DNA from: AP-15 sp963733945
Lineage (GTDB): Bacteria > Pseudomonadota > Alphaproteobacteria > ATCC43930 > CGMCC-115725
Length of the DNA: 64,000 nucleotides
Assembly (NCBI GenBank): GCA_963733945.1
Contig: CAVTFD010000018.1
Coordinates: forward strand, 1 to 64,000
Direction of reading: 5' to 3'
Part shown: in pieces, positions 50,786 through 60,928 of the stretch
How positions within the stretch are numbered: position 1 is the first letter of the stretch
Layout of the letters: each line of letters opens with the position of its first letter
Notes under the pieces: model-generated
The model's database searches: none
Seen by the model: the letters and a program-made list of their open reading frames with translations, nothing else
Told to the model about the DNA's origin: nothing
Made by a program: the position numbers and the translations under genes

Positions 50786-52021
50786 GGTTTCCGGGCGCCC
50801 TGTGCAAACAAGCGTTCTTCAATCAGGCCTGGGCGAGAAGCTTTGCCAAAAAATCCTCTTTCCAGGCAGCGAGGTTGAATTTTCCGCGCAGCGAGACGTT
50901 CGAACGGTCCTTGTGCATCAGGTTGAGAGCCATATGCCGCAGGATGGCGAGGTTGTAAGGGCTGTTATCCATGCGGCTCCGCCCCTGGTCCTCGTTCATG
51001 ACGACGTTCAACACCCAGTGCAAGCGGTTCTCGACCCCCCAATGCGAACGCACGACCTGACCTAAGCGCTCGGGCGACAGCGCTGTGCTCAGCAGGTAAT
51101 AGGCGCTCTCCTTTGTGGCTCTCGAAGCCGCCTTTCCGGTTGTTGCGCGGGTTCGAACGACCCTGCCGACGGCGGCCAGACCGGGCCACTGGTGCCGCGT
51201 CTGCAGCCGGGCGATGTCGGTCGAGACTAGGCTGACGCGCTGCTCGCTCCGACCGTGATCGTTGTCGAGCGTCACATGCGTGGCGGCCGTCTCGTGCTCA
51301 GGAGCAGCGAAGAATCGGACGACATCGGCGTGCAGTGCATGGTGGTTGCCCTTGAGCGCCAGAACATAGTCGCCACCCTGGCCGATGATCCGGGAAGCAA
51401 TGTCGCGCTGGCAGTTGAGCGCGTCTGTGGTGACAATTCTGCCCTGCAACGCCAACTTCTCCAACAGCTTGACGACCGCCGTGCTCTCTTTGGTCTTGGC
51501 CGTCGTGGCGATCTGGGCAAGCACCAAGCGCGTGTCGCAGCACCAGGCACTGATCATATGCAAAGCCGAACCGCGATGTGCTGGGTCGAGCGGCCTGCGC
51601 AGCACCTTGCCATCGATGGCGATGACCCCGGTCGAGGTTTCGCTGAAACGCGCCGTGAAGCGCTGAAAACACGCGCGGAACTGGTCGGGATCGAGCTGGC
51701 GAAATACGCGGCTGAAAGTGTCGTGGCTCGGGACCCCGTTCTTCAGCTGCAGAAAATTGCCGAGGAATTCCTGCTTGGCCTCGGCAAATACGGCCATGTC
51801 GACCGCGGTCTGGCCGCCGGACAGGACGGCGCACAGGGCGATCATCAGAATCTCCCAAAGATCGTGCCGTCTGGCATTGACTCCGCGCGGGTCCTGCAGC
51901 GCGGCAAAGCAGTCGTCGAACCCCTGCATCGCTCCCTCCGCCGCACCGCCATGCGGCGGCACGGAGCGGGTCGGGAGCGCCGTGACAAAAGCGGTGCGGC
52001 AACTCAGGGTATCGGGGCCAG
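50786..52021. mobile_element. ISAs1-family insertion sequence (approximate limits)
   Basis: The element is defined by the intact ISAs1-type transposase. Candidate terminal repeats are GGTTTCCGGGCGCCCTG at 50,786-50,802 and CAGGGTATCGGGGCCAG at 52,005-52,021, inverted but only partly matching. Ends and target duplication were not confirmed. Confidence 0.35.
50823..51929 (-). CDS. ISAs1 family transposase
   Basis: The 368-residue DDE transposase begins MQGFDDCFAALQDPRGVNARRHDL, the standard N-terminus. DDE residues are in VIAIDGKVLRR (first Asp), IVTTDALNCQRDIASRII (second Asp) and the final Glu in SHWGVENRLHWVLNVVMNEDQGR. ISAs1 N-terminal DUF2 region SHDTFSRVFRQLDP is typical. The frame is complete, so the element could be active. 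An upstream in-frame Met 11 codons earlier is possible. Confidence 0.93.
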   Translation of the reverse strand: MQGFDDCFAALQDPRGVNARRHDLWEILMIALCAVLSGGQTAVDMAVFAEAKQEFLGNFLQLKNGVPSHDTFSRVFRQLDPDQFRACFQRFTARFSETSTGVIAIDGKVLRRPLDPAHRGSALHMISAWCCDTRLVLAQIATTAKTKESTAVVKLLEKLALQGRIVTTDALNCQRDIASRIIGQGGDYVLALKGNHHALHADVVRFFAAPEHETAATHVTLDNDHGRSEQRVSLVSTDIARLQTRHQWPGLAAVGRVVRTRATTGKAASRATKESAYYLLSTALSPERLGQVVRSHWGVENRLHWVLNVVMNEDQGRSRMDNSPYNLAILRHMALNLMHKDRSNVSLRGKFNLAAWKEDFLAKLLAQA

Positions 52022-52639
52022 CCTCCGACGGCCGCTGCCGCGATCAGTCGAGCGTCTTCAGCGCAAGTGACGAGGGTGTCGCCGATGGCATCGGTAGGAC
52101 GCCGTACGGACGATATCGAGTCACGGTCGGTATCGGGTCTTGATTCGAGCCTATCTTGTTTTCGAATTGGAGTAATGCTCATCAACATTTTCCGGTGTTT
52201 TGTTTTGTCTCCCCGAGCGAGAGTTTTCTGCGCGTGGTCAGCAAACCGTCGCCGAGTGCGTCACCAGTTCGTCAAAAATGAATTCGACTTTGATTTAATG
52301 AAATCTTATAGAAACTCAGCCGACGATTGACGGCTAAGGTTGTCCCGAAGACCCTTCGTAAGTTGAGTGCAGCTCACATTTCACCCGTATTTCGGGCCGA
52401 AATGATCAAATCGGGTCTTCCGCGATCATTCGCCCAAAATGAGGTGTGGGAAATTCGCTGCATGCGAAATCATTGGTTAACTTTTTGTCGCGAAGATGTT
52501 GTTTGATGGCGTCCAGGACGCCTTTTTGACGCAGGTTGCGATAGTCTCGTTCCAAAGAATGCCCAACGACAGTCGTCGCCCGACGCCCGTGTGCCCAACC
52601 GCGCTGACCTGAGGCGACCCAAATGGGGGTAATGCTTCG
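51963..52639. other. Right flank of the IS and gene-free region
   Basis: Beyond the transposase, no coding sequence is supported until 52,640. The section from about 52,160 to 52,560 is less GC-rich. I see no clear tRNA, terminator or second IS end. Confidence 0.4.
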
Positions 52640-53825
52640 ATGCTAATTAGAAACCTCGCCCTGACGGCGACCGGCGGCGCGAGGATCTCCTCCGCGACTG
52701 TCGTATGGGAGGATCGGAACTTTCCCGATCAGGTGCTGACGTTTGAAATTCAGGACGATGATTTCGAATCGGGGGCGGCCGACGATAGGGAGCGCGGCGA
52801 CCAACCCAGTGCCGATGCGTTTCTCGCCGCTAGCTTCCCCCTCGCCGCCATTCACGGTGAAGCGAGAGTGCGGATCGAAGGCCATCCCTGCCCGATGCTG
52901 ATCGAGGGGCTGCGGACCGTGCACGCGTGGTGGACGAGTTGGGGAGGAATGCTCAGCCCCGCCCCGGAGGTTGAAACTATTCCCCGAGGCCGCGGCTGTA
53001 TCCCTATCGGTCCGCGGCGCGCCGTCGCGTTTCTGTCGGGGGGCGTAGACGGGCTTCACATGCTGATGCGCAATCGGCGCCTCTACCGAAAGGACGACCC
53101 CGCCTACATCCGCGATGCTTTGTTCATCCACGGGATCGACATCGGAAAACGGGCACGCGATCCCGAGAACGAGCGCTTTCGGATGGCGCTCCGGCGCCTC
53201 GATCCGGTGGCCGTCGAGACCGGGATCCGGATCATCCCATGCCGCACTAATCTTCGCCACCTGCCGTCGCAGCCCGGCTTCTTCGAGCATCGCCACAGTG
53301 GAGCTGCATTGGCTGCGGTCGGGCATGCCGCGATTGGCTAGACCGGCCTTTCTGTTCATTAGCGGCACCTACTCGGTTGATACACCGGTGCCATGGGGAT
53401 CGCACCCCGCCGTCGATGGTTTGTTGTCGAGCCAGCGCGTTACCGTCATTCACGACGGCTCCCGCTTCTCCCGCCTCCAGAAGGTGCGCGATATCGCCGG
53501 CTGGCCTGCGGCGCTCGCGGCCTTGCGACCGTGCCCTGCAAAGCCCGCGGGTCAAGCCAATTGCGGGCAGTGCGAAAAGTGCTTGCGCACTCGGCTCGAA
53601 CTGCTTGCGGCCGGCGTCGAGGAGACCGGAGCGTTCGGCCGGAGTTTCACGCCGATCGAGCTTTGGGAAGATGCAACTCCTTCGGATGTCGGCGACCGCG
53701 CCATCTTCTACGAGGACTTGTTGCCGGCGTTGAGAAGTCGTGGGTACGACACTCTCTGTCGCGTGATCGAAGAAAAGATCGCGGTGCATCAGGGACGAGA
53801 ACGATGCGAGATGGCGCTTGCCTGA
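52640..53825 (+). pseudogene. PP-loop ATPase-like protein with zinc-binding tail, one +1 frameshift
   Basis: The first 233 residues include the PP-loop AVAFLSGGVDGLHML (about residues 130-144) of the adenine-nucleotide alpha-hydrolase superfamily. Near 53,333 one extra G shifts frame; removing it gives HAAIARPAFLFISGTYS. The continuation encodes PVPWGSHPAVDGLLSS and a Cys cluster NCGQCEKCLRTRLELLAAG that resembles the QueC/ExsB-like zinc module, and a C-terminal domain ending CRVIEEKIAVHQG. Corrected length is about 394 residues. The SGGVD loop is SGGVDG, not SGGVDS. Similar unnamed SGG...CGxCxKCLRT proteins occur in other bacteria, often next to secondary metabolism or surface genes. Substrate unknown. 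Confidence 0.75.
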
Positions 53826-53941
53826 CCCATGCATTAACCAACTATGCCCTTGATGATAGATCGCACTTGGATCAAAATAGATTGATGCTCGCCGGCCCAG
53901 GTCGATGAAGGCCGTCGTAGCACCACATTGGGACGGTGGTG

Positions 53942-56031
53942 ATGGCTCTGCTGATCAGCCTCCTCGGACCTTTGGTAATAGAGAACGGTGAACGCCGGCT
54001 CGGGAAGGTCCCGAGAAAGGCGCGCGCTCTGTTGGCCTATTTGGCGGCTCAGGGGGGCCGGCCGGTCAGCCGCGAACGGCTCTCCGACCTGTTGTGGCCC
54101 TATCAAGGTTCGGATCAGGCGCGCCACAGTTTGCGCAACTGCCTGTTGGAGCTGCGAAGAGCATTCGGTGAGAGCGCCGGGCGCCACTTGGCCGCGGAGT
54201 TCGCTAATTGCCGACTTCAAGATGTCGACGTCGACGTCGAGAGTTTTGAGCGGCTTGCGCGGCTGTCGGGCCGTTCCGAGCTGCTCGCCGCGGCCGAGTT
54301 GTATCGCGGCGAATTTTTGGCTGACTTTGTCATTGATTCCGAGCCCTTTCAGGAATGGCTCGCAGCCGAGCGGGATCGCACGCTCGACCTTATCTGCAGC
54401 GTCTTGCAGCGCTTGACGGCATTGCAGGACGAAGCGGGGGAGCATGATGCGGCGATCCAATCAGCGCGTCGATTGGCGGCGCTCGAACTCGCTTTCGGAG
54501 ATTGGTCAGCGCGCACTGATCCGCGCCTACGCTCATGCGGGGAGGCGGCCGGAAGCGCTGCGGCAATACCGCACCTGCGCCGAAATCCTGAAACGCGAAC
54601 TTGGAGTCGCTCCTGACGCGGAAACCCAGGCGCTTGCCAACGAGATAGCGCATGCGGGCACGGCCAGTGAGGGTGCCGCCGGCCGCTTGGCCGAGATGTT
54701 GAATCGTGACACGGCGGCTCTGCCGATCGCCCTTGCCGGACTTCCTGCCAAGCCCGCGATCCAACGACACTTAGCGCCGATCGCCAAAAAAGCGGGGCCA
54801 GAATGGCCTTGTATGTTGCCGAATATTGCGGTGGCTGTCGCGCCGCTGCGCAATCTGACAGGCGACCACCGCCAGCAATACCTGGTGGAAGCCTTTACTG
54901 ACGATCTCGTCACCGATCTCCTGCGCCACGGCCGCGGGCTGGCGCTCGCGCGGGTTGCAGAAGAGCGGCGGCCTCACGACATGGCCGCGCGGACAGGCAG
55001 TCCAGAAATCGAGTACGTCGTTACCGGAAGCGCCCAACGCAGCGGCGCGACGACGTTCCGGGTCAACATGCAGATCACCAAGGCGGTGACGGCGGAATAC
55101 TGCTGGGCAGATCGGTATGAGTTTGATCCGGAAGATCTTGAATCGATCCAGACCAAGATTACCCGTCAGATCTCCCGAGAGCTTCACCTCCTCGTCCTGC
55201 AGCAGGCGAGCCGCCGTGCGGTGATGACATCCGGCGGCGACTTCGGGGTCAATGAGTGTCTCTCCCGGGCGAGCGACGGCGATCAAGGGCAGGATCACGC
55301 CTGAGATGACGGCCGAGGCACAGAGCTGGCTGCTCGCCGCGCTCGCGCACGATCCGCGCAATGTCGAGGCCCTCTCCGGTCTTGCTTTCACCTGCCAGCA
55401 TCTCGTCAGCAACCCCTGGTGGGGCGACCCGCATGCCATCGCAGCGTCATCCGACCTCGGGCGCGAGGCGATCGCGCTCGCGCTTGACCTCGCGCCGGGA
55501 CATGCCCTCGCGAAGTGCATCCAAGGCCTGCTGCACTCGGCGGCTGGGAGGCTGGATGAAGCGGAGCGGGCCATCGAACAGGCGCTGGCGCTAGATCCGG
55601 GGCTCGGGCTCGCTCACGGGTTCGCCGGGTACAATGCGGCCCTTCTCGGGCGCGCCGAAGAGACGCTGCCGGCCGCGGAGCGGGCGATGCGCCTCGATTC
55701 GACAGATCGGCGGCAAAGCATCTTTCTGTTCTATGGTGGGTTCGCCGAGCTTCTGCTCGGCCGCGCCGAGGCGTCGATTGCCCTGCTGCGGAAATCCCTG
55801 GAACGGAATCCCACCTATGGAACCGCGCAACTCTTTCTGATGGCCGGCCTTTCGCTGACTGGGCGGGCGGGCGAAGCCGCTCGGGCGGCAGCGTCGTTCC
55901 GTGAGCAATTTCGAGAATACCCCCCGAACGCCTTCGAGCAGCTGTGGCTGTCGCGCTCGGCTTCGCCGATTTATCGCGCGCAGATCGCCCCGGCGTTCGA
56001 CAAAATTCGCAGTCTCGGCATCGCCGGCTGA
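53942..56031 (+). pseudogene. SARP/BTAD-type regulator with TolB-like and TPR domains, two +1 frameshifts
   Basis: The N-terminal winged-helix DNA-binding domain (KARALLAYLAAQGGRPVSRERLSDLLWPYQGSDQARHSLRNCLLELRRAFG) is followed by the BTAD helices (FERLARLSGRSELLAAAELYRGEFLADFVIDSEPFQEWLAAERDR). One extra A near 54,488 shifts the frame; its removal restores AALDSLSEIGQRALIRAYAHAGRRPEALRQYRTC. A TolB-like ATP-free domain follows (ITVAVAPLRNLTGDHRQQYLVEAFTDDLVTDLLR). A second extra G near 55,270 shifts again; its removal gives ASDAIKGRITPEMTAEAQSWLL and TPR repeats to the end. Corrected length is about 695 residues. The architecture is that of SARP/AfsR-like activators found with secondary-metabolite or virulence genes. 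Confidence 0.78.
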
Positions 56032-56104
56032 GCCTCGCCGGGTCTCCCGCGGCGCTCGGCTTCGGCGCACCCCGCAGATCCCATCGCGCCGCCTTTGCAG
56101 TGCG

Positions 56105-57797
56105 TCATGTCCTGACGCCCGGCGACCACGGTTCGGGAGCGCGCGGCTCGATATCAGTCACGACATCGACCACGACCGGTTCCCCGGCGCCTAGCGCCTC
56201 GGCCAGAGCCGGGAGCGATCTCGCCCGGCCGCTCGACCCGGATGCCGCGGACGCCAAAGCTCTTCGCGACCGCGGTGAAGTCGGTCGGGCCAAAGCGCAC
56301 CAGCGCCTCGCCGCGGCCCGGCCGGTTGCCGGCGATGCGGCGCACTCCGGTCAGGTTCTGGCCAAAGCCGGAATTGTTGTTGACGACGACAACGGCAGCG
56401 ATGCCGCAACGGCGCGCCGATTCGAGCTCCGCCAGATGGTAATAGAAACCGCCATCCCCGGTGAAACATAGGACCGCCCGGTTCGGCGCCGCGCATTTGG
56501 CGCCGAGCGACGCCGGGAACGACCAGCCGAGCGAGCCCGCAGCGCGTAGATAGGTCTGACCCGAGCCGTTGAAGTCGATCATCGTTCCGGTCCAGATGCC
56601 GGAATATCCGGTATCCGCCACCAGGATGCCGTCGGCCGGCAGCGCCTTGGTGATCTCGGCGCACAGCCGCTCGACCCGGATCGGCGCCCGGTCGTCGTTG
56701 ACGAGCGGCGCCATCGTCGCCCGCCAATCGGCGACGATGCGCGCCGCTTCCTCGGCAAAGCCGCGATCGCGCGTCGGGCGGCCGATCGCCTGGGCGAGGC
56801 GGGACACACTCGCCTTGGGGTCGCCGACCACCCCGATCGTGTTCGGGTAGCTGCGCCCGATCTCGAGCGGGTCGGCGTCGATCTGCACGATTTTCGTGGT
56901 GAGCGGCGGCACGGTCCAGTTCAGCGTAACTTGGTCGCCGGTGTCGCAGCCGACATAGAGCACGAGATCGGCGCCGTGAACGATGCGATTGGCGGGCGGC
57001 GCCGAATAGCTGCCGGGCACGCCGGCCGCCAGCGGATGGCGACTCGGGATCAGAGCGCGGGCGCCGAGCGTGGTCGCGATCGGCGCCGCCAGCGCCTCTG
57101 CCAGGGCAAGCACCTCCGACCCGGCTTGCGAGGCCAAGGCCCCGTCGCCGGCAACGATCGCGACGCGTCGAGCCGCGGTCAATGCCGCGGCAGCGCGCTC
57201 GATGTCGTTCTCGTCGGCGACCGGCCGATGCGCCGGAATGTGCCGCGCCTCGGGATCGATGACCGTCGGCTCGCTGGTCTGGCCGAGTTCGATGACGTCG
57301 CCCTGCAAGCCGCAGAAATCGAGATGAGTCGGCCGCGGGGTGTCGGCCAATGCCGCGCGCCAGGCATGGCGCAGCAGGCGGGGCAATTCGGCGGTCGAAT
57401 TGACCGGGCTCGAAAACTTGGTCACCGCCGCGAACAGCGGGGCGTGGGCGATTTCCTGATAGCTGTTGCGATGCTGGAACGACGGCTCCTTGCGCCCGGT
57501 CAATGCCACCACCGGGCTGCGCCCGAGATAGGGGTCCTGCAATCCGGAAGCGAGATTGGCGGCGCCGACCGACTGCGCCATGCACACTCCCGGTTTGCCG
57601 GCGATGCGGGCGTAGCCGTCGGCCATATAAGCCGCGGCCTTTTCGGAATGGGCGAGAATGCGGGTGACGCCCAGATCCTCGAACTCCATCAGGGTCCGGC
57701 GCATCACCAACTCGACAAAAAAGACATGGGTCATCCCGGTCCCGGCCAGCGCCCGCGCCAGCCATTGCGCGCCGTTGATGGTTCGCTGCTCGCTCAA
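56105..57797 (-). CDS. Thiamine-diphosphate-dependent enzyme (acetolactate synthase-like), one +1 frameshift near the C-terminus
   Basis: The protein of about 563 residues has three domains. The N-terminal PYR domain has the catalytic Glu in HSEKAAAYMADGYARIAG (about residue 50), the central domain has VAGDGALASQAGSEVLA, and the C-terminal PP domain shows TGDGGFYYHLAELESARR with the NNN metal/ThDP loop NNNSGFGQNL. It resembles acetolactate synthase, benzoylformate decarboxylase and glyoxylate carboligase relatives. An extra C near 56,211-56,213 ends the frame in a repeat-like Arg tail. Its removal restores the family end (APALAEALGAGEPVVVDVV, then a proline-rich tail) at 56,105. Without correction the frame stops at 56,154. 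Confidence 0.87.
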
Positions 57798-57846
57798 TCC
57801 AATTTCCTCCCGTCGGGACCGCGGGCGTCCGGCCCGCCTTTTCGGG

Positions 57847-58608
57847 CTAAAGCGTCAGGCCGCCATCGACGATGACCGTCTGGCCGGTGATCATCGCCGC
57901 CCCGGCGCACAGGAAAAACATCGTCTCGGCGATGTCTTCGGGCTTGCACGCGCGCTTCAATGGCGTGCGTTCGATCGACGTCTGTTTGCGGTCGGCGGGC
58001 CAATCCTTGTTCCACGGGCTGTCGACAAAGCCCGGCGCCACCGCGTTGACCCGGATTTCGGGCGCCAGAGTGCGCGCCAGGCTGCGGGTCAGATTGATCA
58101 GCCCGGCCTTGCTGGTCGCATAAGGAATGCTGCTGCCTGATCCCATGACCCCGGCGATCGAGGCGGTGTTGCAGATCGCCCCCCGCGCCGCTCTCAGCGC
58201 CGGCACCGCGGCATGGGCGCAGCGGAACGGCCCGATCAGATTGGTCGTCAGGATCGTCGACCAGAAATCTTCGGTCAGCGCGTCGAGATCGGAAAACGGG
58301 ATCGGCGTCGGGGTGGCCGGGGTCCCGGCATTGTTGACCAGAAAATCGAGCCGGCCCAGCGCGTCGATCGCGCTCGCCACCATCCGCTCGGCCTGGCCGG
58401 CCCGCGACACGTCGCCCGCCGCGGCAACGACCCGACGGCCCTCGGCTTTGAGCCGTTCGACCGCAGCCGGCCCGCGCGGGTCGTCGGGCAGGTGGTTCAG
58501 CGCAACCGTCGCGCCGCAGCGCGAGAAGATCTCCACAGCGGCGAGGCCGATGCCCGAGGCCGCGCCGGTAACCAGCGCCGTTTTACCGGTGAGATCTGCA
58601 CTGATCAT
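57847..58608 (-). CDS. Short-chain dehydrogenase/reductase
   Basis: The 253-residue classical SDR has the TGAASGIG cofactor loop (15-22), NNAGTP (about 92), catalytic Ser in NTASIAGVMGSGS, YATSK (Tyr/Lys about residues 158-162) and the IRVNAVAPGFVDS loop. Asn-Asp features after beta 2 (LNHLPDD) suggest NADP or NAD with uncertain choice. It is 49 bases downstream of the TPP enzyme gene in the same direction and could reduce its product. Confidence 0.93.
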   Translation of the reverse strand: MISADLTGKTALVTGAASGIGLAAVEIFSRCGATVALNHLPDDPRGPAAVERLKAEGRRVVAAAGDVSRAGQAERMVASAIDALGRLDFLVNNAGTPATPTPIPFSDLDALTEDFWSTILTTNLIGPFRCAHAAVPALRAARGAICNTASIAGVMGSGSSIPYATSKAGLINLTRSLARTLAPEIRVNAVAPGFVDSPWNKDWPADRKQTSIERTPLKRACKPEDIAETMFFLCAGAAMITGQTVIVDGGLTL

Positions 58609-58713
58609 GTCGCCCCCTCCGCAGAGATCGGTATGCGGCCCAGCATGCCCCCGCCGCGCCGGCTGTCAAGCCGCCGACGGGTCGGCAAGCCCGACCGGCG
58701 GCCGCGAGGTCGG

Positions 58714-59538
58714 TCAGAGGAGATCGCGCGCCCGTTCGAGCTCCTCGAACTCGCCATATTGAGAGACCAGCAGAACCTCGTCGAACCCCAACTGCTCCAT
58801 CCGCTTCAACCGCCGCCGCGCCTCATCCGGGGGACAGACCAGCGCCACGTTGGTGGCCGCGGCGAGCTCTGCGGATTCGGGCCGGTTAGCGAGATCGACG
58901 GCGACATTGGCAAGGACCGCGTTGGTGCCGCCCGCGTCGCGATAGATGCGCATGCCGGCTTCGAGATCGTCCCAGCTGCTGTATCGGCCGGACGGGGTCC
59001 AGCCTTGGCACTCCTTGGCGGCATAGGTGATCCAGCGCGGACTGCGCCAGGCTCCCATCAGAATCGGCGGTCCGCCTTCGCATCCCGGCCATATCGACAA
59101 TGTTCCGCCATTGACCGGCTCGCCACGCCAGACTCGGTGCATGGTCTCGAGCGCAATTCTCATCGCGCGGAAGCGATGGTCGTAATCGAGGCCGAGCAGT
59201 TCGAAATCCGCCCGCGTCGAGCCGCTGCCGACGCCGAGGCGCAGCCGGCCGCCCGACAATGCCTGGACCGACTGCACCCGATGAGCGAGCTCGATCGGGT
59301 GGCGCAACGATAGCTGCAATACCCCGATGCCGAGTTCGACGCGCTCGGTCACCGCGGCAAGTACCGCCAGTTCCACCAGCGGATCGAGGGTCGGCCGCCC
59401 GCGGCCCATTGAATCTCCGACCCAGATCCCGGGAAACCCGGCGGCTTCGATGCGCCGGGCATAATCGGCCGTGCGGCCGAGCAGCCGGTCATGCGGTTCC
59501 GTGCCGGCGCCGAATCGAACCATTGTGCTTATTTTCAC
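58714..59538 (-). CDS. LLM class flavin-dependent oxidoreductase
   Basis: The 274-residue protein starts VKISTMVRFGAGTEPHDRLLGRT at GTG 59,538; an ATG five codons later is possible. TIM-barrel LLM features include FPGIWVGDSMGRGRPTLDPLVELAVLAAVTERVELGIGVLQL and LRLGVGSGSTRADFELLGLDYDHRF. It probably uses FMN or F420 on an unknown substrate. The long in-frame extension upstream crosses the divergent VOC gene's 5' region and is excluded. Confidence 0.88.
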   Translation of the reverse strand: MKISTMVRFGAGTEPHDRLLGRTADYARRIEAAGFPGIWVGDSMGRGRPTLDPLVELAVLAAVTERVELGIGVLQLSLRHPIELAHRVQSVQALSGGRLRLGVGSGSTRADFELLGLDYDHRFRAMRIALETMHRVWRGEPVNGGTLSIWPGCEGGPPILMGAWRSPRWITYAAKECQGWTPSGRYSSWDDLEAGMRIYRDAGGTNAVLANVAVDLANRPESAELAAATNVALVCPPDEARRRLKRMEQLGFDEVLLVSQYGEFEELERARDLL

Positions 59539-59686
59539 GAAATTCCCCTGTCTCTGGGTGGCGTTGCCGCCAGCATGCAGCATCTTTGCGGCCGGTGCCA
59601 ACCGCCGAGCCATCAGAGCGGGCATGCACGCCCGTTTTGTGGTATCGTTGCCGGCAAGTCGGACGTGCAAACCAGGGAGGGTGAAG

Positions 59687-60274
59687 ATGGATACGATCGA
59701 GGTTGCAGCCGGATCACGGAGCAAAGGCTTGTTGTCGCGGCTGCCGTCGCGCTTGCACCACAACGCTTTCGTCGTGAAGGACCACGAGGTCAACCGCCGG
59801 TTTTTCGAGGATTTGCTCGGTATTCCGCTGGCCGCGACCTGGTGCGAGAAGAATTACAGCGCCGATTTGCAGCGCGAGGTCGAGTTCTGCCACACTTTTT
59901 TCGCGATGGCCGATGGCGGCGCGCTCGCCTTCTTCCAGTTCGCCGACCCGCAGATGTACGAGCTGACCCAGGCCGAGAAGCCGGCCAAGATCGGGCGTCA
60001 CTTCCACATCGCGTTCAAGGCCGAGCCCGATACCTATGACGAGCTAAAGCAGCGGCTCGAAGCGGCTGGCGAGCAATACCGCGAGACCAATCACGGTTAT
60101 TGCAAGTCGATCTATGTCGCCTCGCCCGATGGGCTCATCGTCGAATTCACCCAGGACCCGGAAGACGTGGCCGAGATCGACGCGATCCGCCGCGCCGACG
60201 CGCACAGCGAACTTGCGCGGTGGCTCGCCGGCGACCGCCACACCAACAACGAATTGCGCGGCCGGCATATCTGA
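59687..60274 (+). CDS. VOC family protein
   Basis: The 195-residue protein has LHHNAFVVKDHEVNRRFFEDLLGIPLAATWCEKNYS (His about residue 25), AFFQFADPQMYELT, RHFHIAFKAEP, and YCKSIYVASPDGLIVEFTQDPEDV (metal Glu). This is the vicinal-oxygen-chelate fold, similar to extradiol dioxygenases and glyoxalase-like proteins. The C-terminal HSELARWLAGDRHTNNELRGRHI is a common tail. AGGGAGGG precedes this ATG. A frame upstream to 59,471 is antisense to the LLM gene and excluded. It is divergent from the LLM/SDR/TPP genes. Confidence 0.9.
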   Translation: MDTIEVAAGSRSKGLLSRLPSRLHHNAFVVKDHEVNRRFFEDLLGIPLAATWCEKNYSADLQREVEFCHTFFAMADGGALAFFQFADPQMYELTQAEKPAKIGRHFHIAFKAEPDTYDELKQRLEAAGEQYRETNHGYCKSIYVASPDGLIVEFTQDPEDVAEIDAIRRADAHSELARWLAGDRHTNNELRGRHI

Positions 60275-60928
60275 CGCGCGCCCCCACCCCCGACCCTTCC
60301 CCGCTCGCGCAGGGCTGTCCGGGGAAAATGCTGGTACAATTTTTCGGCGTTTCGCCGATGTTGGAGACGACCGGAGATCGTCTTGCCCGGCCTTGTGCCG
60401 GGTATCCACGCCTTCATTTCCGGCGCCAAAAGACGTGGATGGCCGGGAACAAGCCCGGCCAAGACGAAAAACAAGGCTGCAATTCAAGCTTCACGGTCAC
60501 CGCCTGCTTTCCCCGGACAGCCGTGCCGCTCGCGGGGAGAGGAGCAGCCCGCTCGGAAGAAGGGGGAGGGTACAAATCGTCTGCTTGTTTGGCCAAGTCT
60601 CCACAATTTATGGTTATGTAGCTCCTGCCTGATTTGCTGCGTCCGCAGCAAATCAGCAGCAAATTCTCGCCGATAAGTTGCGGTGGGCGACCAAGCCCGG
60701 GGCCGGGCGAGCCCAGCAAGGCTGACGGGCAGGCCGTCTGACCGAATTCGATTGTTATCCATCGCCTTGGCCCTACCCGCGGACCCTTTTTGCCGCCACC
60801 AACGGCCAACTATGCGATGCGATTTTGGCTATCTTACGGCTGTGCGGCGGCTTATCTGGCTGATCGGTACCTCGCGGCGGGTCATTCCTCCGGCATCCGG
60901 CGCGGCGCAGCGAAGACGGCGCGATGGA
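60275..60928. other. Gene-free region containing nested palindromic repeats
   Basis: No coding sequence is supported. The region from 60,283 to about 60,575 is filled by repeat elements; the remainder to the end of the TPR regulator gene is noncoding GC-rich DNA. Confidence 0.5.
60283..60575. repeat. Nested interspersed repeats: CCGGGAACAAGCCCGG element inside a CCCTTCCCCGCT...GGGGAGAGG palindrome
   Basis: The outer arms CCCTTCCCCGCTCGCGCAGGGCTGTCCGGGGAAA (60,293-) and TTTCCCCGGACAGCCGTGCCGCTCGCGGGGAGAGG (to about 60,545) are inverse. Inside them lies CGTCTTGCCCGGCCTTGTGCCGGGTATCCACG (60,379-) and its inverse CGTGGATGGCCGGGAACAAGCCCGGCCAAGACG (to 60,466). One repeat family has inserted into the other. 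Confidence 0.8.

Noticed and set aside
54444..55304. Separate gene starting in the middle of the SARP regulator
   Set aside because: It is the second part of one protein after a single inserted base; its first codons do not resemble a start region.
56931..57875. 314-codon plus-strand frame opposite the TPP enzyme
   Set aside because: Antisense shadow of a conserved enzyme; Arg/Gly-rich.
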